From the NCBI GenBank assembly GCA_037893245.1, contig JBAIAA010000024.1, positions 434,001 through 498,000 on the forward strand: a DNA stretch of 64,000 nt, given 5' to 3'. Source of the stretch: Crossaster papposus. Taxonomy: Eukaryota; Echinodermata; Asteroidea; Velatida; Solasteridae. Of the stretch, positions 1 to 11,500 are shown in pieces. Position 1 is the stretch's first letter; each line of letters opens with the position of its first letter. Below the pieces are notes generated by a model. It was not told the origin of the DNA, did not search any database, and worked only from the letters and a program-made list of their open reading frames with translations. A program made the position numbers and the translations under genes.

Positions 1-2539
1 AGTACGGTCTCAGGTCATTCAATGACAACGTCGTGACGACGCCGCTGACAGTTTGCAATATGGTAACGGAGTCCGTGCTAGATGAGCCGCATGCTATTAT
101 CCTAGTCAGCGTGTGGCTGACGATGTACATATTCACTGGGCAATTGTTGTTGGATGATGACGGCATTGACCAAGAGACGCCGAGCTGATTGTGTGAACTA
201 CCGACAGGTTGGAAAACATCGAATGAGGTCACCTGGCCAGGAACTGTGGAATAAAATAAAAAACAAAACAAAAATCAGTTTTTAAGAATAAATGCTTACT
301 TGATAATGGACCACATGCAGTACATGTACTGCTTATTAATTTCACAGTTAAAAATTTGTTATTCGCCAAACCCCACCTCCACCCCCACTCCTTTCTTGAA
401 TACCACAAATCCATATTCTACCTGTGGTCTCCGTGGTTGCACTGACTACGCCACTGTCGGGACTGACGAGCCCATCTTGGTTGCTGAATGTAACAAACAC
501 GTCATAGCTGGTGCAGGGTACCAGGGATCCGAGGGTAATGGTAGTGGACGTTCCCGTAGCAACGTACCGATAGGGGTCGCTGGAAAATTCACTCTCGAAG
601 CTTTGCTTCATGTGGACGTAAACATACTGCAAACTGCTGCACTGCCATGTAGATTCTGCCGGAAGCTAATAAAAAAACCAAAAAAACCAAACCATGTTAA
701 GGTGATTAAACAGGGTTGATGATTAACATAAACGGGGTCTTTTAATTAAAGGTAGTATACACCATTTGCAGATATCGAAAATATTTACTACTGAATTATT
801 AAGAAATACCTTACTCAATTGAAAGTAAATAATGATTCAAGGCATTCAGCAAAAGGATTGCGCTAGATATCCTGTAATTATTCAAAAAAATTGAATTTTA
901 TAAAGAAAACTTTGCTCTCGCCGGACGGCGAGAGCGAAAAAACAAAGATAACATAAGAATAACTGCTCAACGCCGGTTGAAAACAAACGCTGTTTTTCGT
1001 GCTTTTCTCGGCATCCATGATTGTAAAACTTCGGAAACGTCAGTTAAACGATATTTACTATGAAATACAACCCCCCAAATCTACCCATTCATGATAATTC
1101 AAGCAAATTACCAATGGTGTATACTACCTTTAAACATCACGCATTCAGTTTTGATCTGTTAGTTTGGTAAAGAGTTGTTCATTATTTCCTAAACTAATAC
1201 CTGATTCTTTGGCCTCATTTGCGGACTAGTTGTGCAGGATATGTAATAAAATATCTCTTTAGACACTTGCACATCAATTACTTGTAGAAACAAGAGTGAT
1301 AAATTTGTATCTTAAATACGGTATTCCAGAGGTAGCAGATTCAAGTCCGGCCTTGCCAATTCTTTTGTTCACTTTGAATCTGTTTGTTGTTTGACATCGC
1401 CCTGTTCTTGCCAGCTACAGTTAAATATGACACACTTTGACGAAAGGCAATCACCACGAAAACTACGGCTGGTGTATGACAACAAAAAAACAGTAGTTTA
1501 AACAAATTTTGTAAAATGGTCCAAATATGACCTTGGCTTTTCATGCCAAGTGGTCACTTCGGCTATGAGAAGTTATCGTGGGGTTTGACAAAAAGATAAG
1601 AAGCGTCCGCAAAACACGGTATTTTTAAAAAAGTCTCCTACAAACCTGCCACGAAAGATGCAGCTCCGTTCCACTCCCAACGGCCAGCTGTGCTACAGGA
1701 GGGGTAGTTGGAGCTACAGAAATGAACAATGAACAGATTCCAATACTAAACTCTCAGTTTTATATGTTATGAAGTCTCCATTAAATTTTGAGATTGATCT
1801 GGATCTAGATCAGGAATCTGGATCACTTCGATTTTTTTTTATTAACCAGTTCGCGCCGGATGACGTATATAAACGCAAAAATTTTTCCAGATTCAAAACG
1901 GATGACGCATAAACACGCCAAGTTCAAGTTCGGAAATGTATGTCAGCAGCGGGCAAGGCCGGAAATGCGTGGGTGTGCTTCCCGGCACTATCAGCCTGAA
2001 CACGCTTCGGATTGAGTTTCGTTAAAAATAATCCCGCCCGTGGGCTCGGCGATGTTAAAATAATCCCGGCGCGAACTGGTTAACATTGGGCATTTTTGCG
2101 GTTAGGGCAGGGGTCTGCGCTCTACCGAGGCCCTTTTTCTAATTAATATTAAAAAACTTCCAAAGGTTATTTTCTTACTTGCAAAAATATTTCAACCTCA
2201 AGGCTTGAATTATGATCTTACTTGCACAGGTTGTTCCCATGGTGGCCTTCGGACTAGGGGGTCCTGTTCCACCCTCCCCCTCCCGGACAACCACGATGAC
2301 AAAGTCGTACTCAGTGCCAACCGCCAGCCCTCTAATGACCAAAGAGGAGCTAGTGTTGCTGGCCGCTCTTTCTACAAACTCGTAGGTAGTATCGTCGACA
2401 TTGTCGTTGCGGAGTCGGTAATGGACCTCGAAGCGTAAGACAGGTCCGTCCCCGTCAACCTGCAGAGACGCCCATCTGACCTTGATGCTCGTGGAATCTG
2501 TTAGACCTGCGTAAGGAGCTACCGTAAGAAATGGCGGTT
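1..2539 (-). CDS. Gene A exons 12-15: three FN3 repeats, last one cut by window edge
   Basis: Exon 2222-2539 is a whole FN3 (KVRWASL, then YEFVERA, GLAVGTEYDFVIVV), ending in TTCA much as its counterpart in the phosphatase gene ends in TTPCGG. Exons 1646-1713 and 422-665 together form the second FN3, split after LHLSWQ; the long half has [14 protein letters not shown]. The acceptor of 422-665 is taken at 665/666 because only that one keeps phase 0. Exon 1-243 starts [10 protein letters not shown] and stops at the window edge within LSLNDLRPY. From 1 to about 2204 the sequence matches 62427-64000, introns included. Confidence 0.85.
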
Positions 2540-5500
2540 CTGGAAGAGGAAAAAAACAAACCCAAAATGTACGATAAAAATATTTGAAAATTTTGAAATT
2601 TTGAACCTTCTAAGTTTGTGTTGTTTCAGACACAAACGATATTTGTGTCCGAGTGATATTTGTGTCTGCGTTAACCTGCTAATGAAGAACCTTTCAAACA
2701 TTTAGAGATTCATGCTTACCGTATAAATCAAGGGTAAGGGCTTCAGAAAGATAGCTGCCATCAACTTTGCAGGTCAGTCGCTTTCCCGAGGCGGCATCGT
2801 CCCCAGTCAAGATGTACTCGTTCAGTATCCTGTAGTCATTCAAATCAGTCGACTCGGTGGAGCTAGCGGGATCCAACTCTTGGCTATTGGTATCTTGTAG
2901 AATGATCTCGCTTGCGTTAGGTAGGGGGTTCCCCACTATCTTACAGTGAACAGTTACTGGCTGACCGGCATTGGGTTTGCTGGTCTGCCTAAAATAGACA
3001 ATAGCTTTGGTTGCATCTGGAAAAATCAAGAAAAATAGCAGAAATCACATCCTAATTAGTTGTTATTTTAAGAAAAAAATGGTACTTTTTACTATTCTTA
3101 AGTTGGTGTCCGATACATAAGTGTGGATATGAATTGGCATACTTAGCCAAGATGGGGCTGCATAACTTTAGAATGATGGCAAGTTCGCTAGGGCAACCTT
3201 TTCTTACCTTGGTCACATGCTAATCCCCTGTAGCCGTCCGCACAGCCGTTAGGGCAAATTCCCGTCTCTTCGTGACAAGGTCGGTTGTCACGGCAATTGC
3301 ATCTTTGTGTGCATATCTCGCCATAGTAACCGAGTGGGCACGGCGTCAGAACTATACATGTACACATTGGAAAAAACAATTGATAATAATCTCATTTAAC
3401 AATATTGTTTAATTGTGACCTGTTCCCACGAAACACGGACAAAGTCGACTTTTTAGTTTTTCAGATTTTGCTTTTTTCAAATTCTCTAGCTTCTCAGCTT
3501 TAAAATGATGTATCATTTACATATGTACCCCCACCCTATCTTCCCTGGGGTCTGGATTTAGTAATAAAACCCTTACAACCTAATTATGAGATAAACAGCT
3601 TTGAAGTTCAGAAAAGCGTATTATTTCTATACACAAATGTTTCACAAAATTGACCAAAAAAAACACTTCTGGTAGACGGATTTGGTTCAAATTTGAGGAG
3701 ATTGTAGATTAATAGTGAGTGACTTAGGAAAACCTAAAACCTAAAAATGGTAAAATCCATCCAGAAATGACTTCAGGAGTACATTGTGACAAAACACATT
3801 GTGCGACTTTGTCCGGGTTTCGTGGGAACAGGTCACAATTAACAGTAACTTTTAAAGGTGCTTCTCTCTGACTTGTGCAAAAAAAAAAATTTAAAGATTA
3901 TTTTTGGATTAAAAAAAAATTTAAAAAAAATAAATAATTTCTCGCTTGCCACGGTTAAATATACACCCCCTTTCCCCTCTCCCACAGTCTGTGATGGGGG
4001 GTGGTAATGTTATATTTATAGACACTTAATCCATACCTTGACAATTCTTTCCTTTCCAGCCCGATGCGCAGTATTGAGGGCAGTATTCGACGTTGCACGA
4101 CGGATCATTGCATTCACCGGTGTCCTTCAGACACGTGATGTCCTCAGCACAGTGGCAGATTTGCGTGCAGTACGGTCCAAAGGTGTTGGGTACGTCGCAC
4201 TCTTTAATTAAAAGAAATTAACAAATAAAATAATCATGGAGGGCTATGGCTGTGAAAAAGACACTGGCTATGTGAAGTAGTGTCAGAGTCTTCCATAGAC
4301 TCGTGTGCTTTTGGGTAAAGGCTAAGATTATTTTAACAGCCAACACAATTTTAACATTCATCAAAACATTTCTCTAGGATTGAAAAGGCAATCCCAGTAG
4401 AGCAAAATTCAAAATTCAATTTAATCGAGAAAGAACAGGTTGTTTTTTACTAGAAATCTTTTTAAACATACAGGGTGTCTCAAACACTACGAGGGCCATA
4501 CTCACAGAACTGTCTCTTGCCCTGAGATTTTAATCTATGTTGTGATCGTGTCTTAGCTTATCTCGCGGACAAATTTGAGCAAACATTTGTAGAATATACC
4601 GACTGCAAAACTGACTGAAAACTTCACTCAGTAATTTTGCACCCAACTTACTGCCGAATTCATGCAAATTTGGGTACGAGACGGCCAAGACATGTCGGCA
4701 ATACAATATTTAAAGTTTACGGCGATGAACAATTTACTTTAGGTTACTATACTTTCTTGTCTTAATCTACTAAGCATTTGAGCTTACCCTGGTCACAGCC
4801 GATTCCCATGTAGCCCGCGGCACAGGCGCAACCAAACGGATCCTGAAGGCAAAACAGACGACCGCTGCACGACGAACCGTGTCGATCCTCGGCCGTCGCA
4901 CATTGTAGTGTCCCATTCATTCCAAACGCATTTCTCCCATTGGCTATAAGCGTAGAAATAACAACGACGAACCAATGTCAGATTTTGAAAGGAACTAAAC
5001 AAGTTTAGAAAGGAGCAGAAAGGATATATTTGTTTACCAATATGACATCTAGACCCGCTGAAACCCGGAGCACAGATGCATTCTCCGGTCACATCATGGC
5101 ACATTCCACCGTTATAACACACTGGACAATTGTTCTGACAAGAGGGTCCCCACATGTCGCTGGAGCAACCTGATGGTAAACAAAAGAGGATTTATTGGTT
5201 AGTCATTAGCTAATTAGAATCCTGAATGCTAATTTGTAAATGTTTAATAATGGGTTTTGGTCTTGCTGCCAAAGGAATACATTTTTGGGGGAGTTTGGTG
5301 TTACTATCTTTAAATTGATTTTAACAATAATGTGGTCGGTTACTTTTTTCTTGGACGTCAATTTAATATTATGAACAAAAAGATGAACTATAATACCTCT
5401 GACTATAACTCTGAAGATAGCATGGCGCCCTTGGCCCCTCTTGCCTGGTGCATGGCATTCGTACACACCTCCATCAGCTGCAGAAACAGGACTTATTGTA

Positions 5501-8500
5501 GGAGATGGGTTATCAAACCAATCACGATGCCAGCCGTTATAACTAGCAGACGTCTTTCTCCACCGCCAGTCTGGGGGCGGATTCAAGGTGGTGGAAACTT
5601 GGAGGGTGAGCGAATCTCCTAGGCTTACCGTGATTGTCTGACGCACTGGCAATATATCGGCTGCACAACAAAGAAAATGTGCAAACAGCAAAAAGGAATT
5701 TATTATCAAAACGTAATTTTTTAAACAATTAGCTACTAGTGAAAAGCGTGAAAGCGTGAAAGCGAAAGCAAATGCGTATTTGCAAAAGTTGAACACGTTT
5801 CACCCCGCAAATTTTGCAGAAAATGTTTTGTGTCATCAAAGTATAAGCTTTTAGATATACATAAAGGTCTAGGGTACGTACATGTACATAATAATATCAG
5901 ATTATTAATAATGTGGTAGACACAACTACCTTTGACCCCAAATTGTCGTTTAAATACAACAGGTTTTTTTTGTGTCAGTTGGAGCATACCGTCAGAAACT
6001 TCTAGTTCCCGCCAGTTTTTTCAGAACCACACAACTCACTAAAGCGAATAACCACATGGTGCTATCGCAAACAACTTATCTTAATCCAAAGACATAGTCA
6101 CGACTTATCTAAAAGGTATCTCATTCAGGTGTTAAGATTAGCAAATTTCGAAAGTAGAAAGGAAGGATACCTACCATCTGAGTTGAGAGTTATCGTAGTT
6201 ATCTTCTCCACCGTATTTCCGGTATTAATCTGACAGTAGAATGCTCCAATCCTGTACAGACAGAAACTACCCGTCCCGCCGCACGAGCAGAAACGGCTCA
6301 GACAATTCATGTTCTGACGGACGACTTCATCCCCCCTCCCATCCCCAGGGTAGGGAATGCAGGAGCATGAGGTGGGCAGGCCGTCGCCAGTTGCTGTGGA
6401 AAAAGTCCTCCCAAACGAAACGGCATCGCCTAGCAACGCAATGTTTCCTTTGTAGCCCCCGATGTATGTGCTATCGTCGTCGTTGGAAAGGAGAGGGTTC
6501 GGATTGTAGCATGTAAAGTCCACAAGTTCACCTGAGCATTGAGCACAAGATTCACGAAGTACATTAATTTTGGTCCGACTTATACTCCTACATCATCCAA
6601 TTAATTTGGGGCACAATTTTGTGGGCTTCTCAAGAACCTTTACCCGGTACAAATACGGGAAAGCTAGATCATCTCTAAATTGTACTATTTAGGTGAAAGT
6701 TTTTGAAATGTTGGGGATATGAAAGAAACCACTGGATTTGTTCAGCTTTACAACATGCATTGATTTGACAGGTTCATATAACGAGGACCAGAGTAATTCT
6801 CATCCCACTTTTTGTATGTGGACCACACCCTATTATTGCGTATAGTACTGGTTTTGACTTTCCTGCTAGAATATTTGTCTTACAGCGCTATGCATGTTCA
6901 TGTTACACTTAACCACATGTGGTAGACAGCCTGCAGAATTATTGGACTTTTTTGTTTATTGTAATGTATTTATTTCAATGACGAACAGGTACATGTACAT
7001 GGTGCAAAATACGGTACCCTCTGGAGACAAGAACACAATGTGTACAATGGAGACAAAACGTCTCCGGAGGGTACATTTCTATAGATGAATAGGTCTCCAC
7101 TGGGAATTTCACGAATTAGATTTTTGGATTTTACTTAAATTACTCAAAAACTAGGATTAGGATTAGGATGTGGGTTAGGGTTAGTGTTTGGGTTAGGGTA
7201 TAATATAGGGTATATTGGGTCGAAATTTCAACCCAGGAAAAAAATTATGGTTAAAATGTGAGCATTTTGAAAAACGTGCTCGACTTTCTAACCATTTTGT
7301 ATACGAGAACAAAGCCATGTCTCAACAGTGATACAAAAACGTGAATGTATGTACTAATACTACACATCTGTATACAGTCGAGACTGGTTTTTTTTATGAG
7401 GCAACTATATATCTATTTTTTTAACAGTATTATGTTACACATGTATTTGATGGGCTAGCACCCCCCCCCCCCCCTCCTAAAAAAACCACACCAAACAACC
7501 AAGAAGAATACAAAAAACCAAACAAATGAGCAAACAAAACTAAACAATACCTTTAAACTTATTTAACCTAAACAAAAACACCACACAGTGCATGTATTGA
7601 CTCCACAAACAACATTCTTTTCTGTTAAACACATTCCATGCCAAAACAACTTTTTGTCTTTTTTAAACCCTCACTCTCTAGAGTGTGTGAAAAATCATAT
7701 TCAGTGAAATTTGTGAATTCAAGACTGTTGGTGTAAACATTTTTTGAGACATGTCATGCTTCAAAAAAGTGTATTTTCCGGTTGGCATGTTCAAGGTTAG
7801 CGGAAGCACCATGGTCAATACCAACACAGTCAGGGAAATGTCTCACCGAACCACAATTCTTTGTTTCGTATGATATACACCCATGCGGCCATGTCAATGC
7901 ACATACTGCAAAGAGAATACACCAACCAACCAACGCAGGAAGGAAGTAGGGCCATGGATCACCATCTATCACTAATAGTCACAGGGAAATTGTACCCGGC
8001 AAAACAGCCAAGTTATTGTTAAAACGACCTGCAGCCTTCCCAACCAACTTTTTTTTATTAAACCCATGACCCAGATAGCATACTCTTACAGATTGTAAGA
8101 TTGCATTTTGAGAAGGCTGTTGGGACAGATTAGGCTATCATGAACTCGGAAGACAGAAAACTTCAGATGGAGGAAAAATAAACTGGGAATTTCAGAAAAA
8201 GGGGTATCACGCATCCAAGCAGTTTTCAACTGACAAATGATCCTACACTGATATATTTGTGTCGTCTTACTCACTTGAATAGATCATATTTTTTTTTAAC
8301 ACATGTACTATAAACTGATACAATTTTATCATTAACTGAAATCCATTTTCTCTTTAAGATTATGAAACTAAAATTAGGGCCATTGTTAAATTGCCCACAA
8401 TTTACTTCCGACACTTCTAAAAATGCTTAGATTCTGAAGTCTTTTAGGTTGGATATTTCAGACCCCACACTTCCAATGAAAAAGTGAAAACAAAACATGG

Positions 8501-11500
8501 CACATTTGTTTTTTTGCACATTCGTGTTATCTAATACCGACACATAGACTAAGAAGTATCTAATATTTACAATTTTCAATTACAATCTTTTAACCAGTTT
8601 GCGCCGGAATTATTTTAACATCACCGAGCCGAGGCACGGAATTATTTTTATCGAAACTCGATTTGAGGCGGGTTCAGGCCGATGGTACCGGGAAGCACAC
8701 CCAAGCATTTCCGGTCTTGCTCGCTGCTGACAGACATTTCCGGCCTTGCTCGTGACCTGTTTATACGTCATCCGTTTTGAATCTAGGGACACTTTTGCGT
8801 GTATGTCCTCTGGCGCAAACTGGTTAAACACATTAAACTCAGCAACACAACTGCTTGTTATTTACGTAGGCGTATAAATTGAACAAAGAACTTGCAAATC
8901 CTGTTTGCTTTATAAACAGAACGAAATATCCAAACCAGGATACTGTTCATATGACAGGAAAAGTCAATAACATTATCTTTTAAACTGTTTCCTATTACTA
9001 ATACCAACTTGATAAAATGCCAATCTTGCTTTATTGGAAAGTTTTCCAACTTGCCAACACAAGAGTTTAAAATAAATATTGCTGGTCTAAAATTCTGACA
9101 ATTGTACTTAGAGTGATGTAGGGTGGGGGTGGGAATGGGGGTGGGAATGGGGGTGGGGATGGGGGTGGGGTGAGGGGGGGTGGGGTGAGGGGGGGGGGGG
9201 GGTTCAATTATGCACAACATAAAATAACCTTTTGATTTCCCAAAAACAAAACAAATTCATCAAAATAAAACACACAATCGAAAAGTTAGTAGAACATTTT
9301 TTTAAAAACCAAATCCAGTCTTGAAATATCCCTGCTTACTGTAGCAGAACATTTTGTGCCTACTGTAAGCAAAAATCTTGGGTTAGCATGGAATTTTGGG
9401 GCATGTGTACACATCCCGTAGCCGAGGATTCTGTGCTGTATTCGGTACAAGATTAGCAAACAATGTTTCTGCTGGCACTGTTACTGTTAGAGAAAAATGG
9501 TGATTGTAAGAGTGGAATGCTGTGGGTAGCAGAGACTAGAGCTATGAAATTGTTTTGCCAACAGGATTCAGAAAGTGAAAACGCTGGCTACTGTCTTGGG
9601 TATTTCCTGTGTCTGCTATTTTTAATTTGTATTTTAAAGACAAGAGAGAGTTGTTGTTTCAAAAGGAGAGTTTCCCTTTTTTTTTTTACATTTTGACTGG
9701 GCAGAAAAAACCCGAAGACAATTTTTTGGGAAATGGAAGGTAACCTAAAACTGTTGCTTTGAAAAAAAGCAGCACACTGCATAGAATTATACAGACTTTT
9801 GAGAAAATGATTTGTTTTTTGCAAACTGCTTTCTGACTGGATTAACTTGGAAATCCTACAAATCAAACAAATTTTAGACGGCCTAACATTTTGATTCTAG
9901 TAGCAGAACATTTGGTAAAAAGATTTGCGAAATTCAATCCATTTATAATCTAAATATTTATATAATTATTAAATATGGGTTAGACCACTTACTACATACA
10001 GTGAATGTTTCAAGTTTCTACATGCAAAGGGCATGCACAAAAAACATCAGTATTAGTAGGGGGGACAATACAAATTTTAATATTGCTTTTAGGAAGTTAT
10101 TTGGGACTATTTCTTGAAGGGCTTGGTGAGTAGATTGCAAATCTCTTTCAACTTTCCAAATCGGTCAAAGCGTTGCCAAGTTATGGTCCGATAAACTTTT
10201 TAGATTGCGCTTTTACCTAGACAACAAACGTATTAAGCAACAATAATTAAAAAGTGTTTTTTGAACCATCTCATTTATTCTATTTACATCTTTCAAGCAT
10301 TTCAAATCATCTTTTCTAGTATGTATGTTGCTCATATTTTTCATATAGGCCCAAGTCTTTCTTTTTCAGATGATACATTTCATGAGATCTGCAAATTCTC
10401 ATGTTGTTACTCGTTGTCTAGTGGGTCTGCATGGTGTGTATGACACCCCTACTAGTAGCAAACTGCAAGTATACCGCCATGGTAAAATTATGGAGCAATA
10501 AATCTAGTTTATTGCTCCATGGTAAAATCAAGTATGGGCTAGACATTGTTTTAATTTCGCCTAATTAGCCTAAATAATTCAGAGGGCATTTTACTGGGTA
10601 ATTAATTGTGCACAGTGTATACTTAAGCAACACAAATCATTACAGTGTCGATTTAATGATAATACATATAGAAGTTGACACAAAAATAAATACATTTCCA
10701 CTGGGTCCCGTATTACAGTTAGAGACCAAAGTCAACATTCGCGAGAGAACAAAAGTATGTTTTTGTCAACATTGGGTCCCAGTAATAATAGGCCTATTTT
10801 TCAAATTTTTGCATTGGCCGACCTTCTTAGTACATACACATGTACATGATGACAAAGGTGGCATCAATGCAATATTCTTTTTGAAACACCATTTTTATAT
10901 CAGCGTCAATGGGGTGAAAATTGTGAGTGAACTTCCACTTGACTTTGGATCTAGAACTTTGTCCAGACCGCCGCTGTTCCTTGCTCTATGCACACACGTG
11001 TTGATAAAGTACCTCGCGTCCTCGGCTCTATTCTACGCTACGACTCGACTACGGACTTTCGTTTTGATTTATGTTTAACTTTCGATAGCTTCAATAGATT
11101 TCTAACTGAAACTCACCCAGGGAGAAATGTGAAACCAAAAGTAGTAGAAAAGCTTCAAAGATCCGAATTCTCCCTCTGTCAGGTCTGTAACTTAACGCCA
11201 TGTTTCGATCACGATTTTCACACTTCCGCATATCAACACACACGTGTGGCTAGTGGGGGACCGTACGTTGCACGAGAAAATACCTTTTGGACTATTTCAT
11301 TCTTATCAAGGGGTGAACAAATTATTTACTACGTGTTCGGTTAAAAAACAAATGTTTTTTTTGTTAATAATACTAATAAGTATACAATTCAATCCAGACG
11401 TCGTTATTAGAGTATTAAGTTGAGTTATGATTTAAGGTTTATCAGCTGTCTTTTAAAATTGAATTTCCTGCTACATGTATTTGTCGCGCAATGTAGAAAG

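Larger units (their letters stand above)
1..2204. repeat. Left copy of a segmental duplication (partner 62427-64000)
   Basis: The two window ends align over their whole visible length, exons and introns alike. The left copy is longer only because it holds two extra insertions, 750-1129 and 1846-2079, which the right copy lacks. By eye the part from about 1140 to 1840 differs from 63171-63870 at only a few bases, while the part 1-720 differs more. The right partner stops at the window edge 18 bases before the exon that corresponds to 2222-2539, so the true duplication extends beyond both edges. Confidence 0.92.

Noticed and set aside
300..719. 139-codon plus-strand frame
   Set aside because: It is the antisense shadow of an FN3 exon; the minus strand has the FN3 pattern and splice sites.
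1320..1360. B-box-like AGATTCAAGTCCGG as a tRNA or SINE
   Set aside because: No matching A box upstream; duplicated at 63360 only as part of the segmental duplication.
7152..7199. Former telomere or chromosome fusion point
   Set aside because: Tract is very short and degenerate and lies within a gene intron; no subtelomeric features.
9463..9696. 77-codon plus-strand frame with a hydrophobic start
   Set aside because: No homology, no splice partner, inside a large AT-rich intron.
10608..11078. 156-codon plus-strand frame
   Set aside because: No ATG-led start with context, no domain, AT-rich composition like the surrounding intron, and antisense to gene A.
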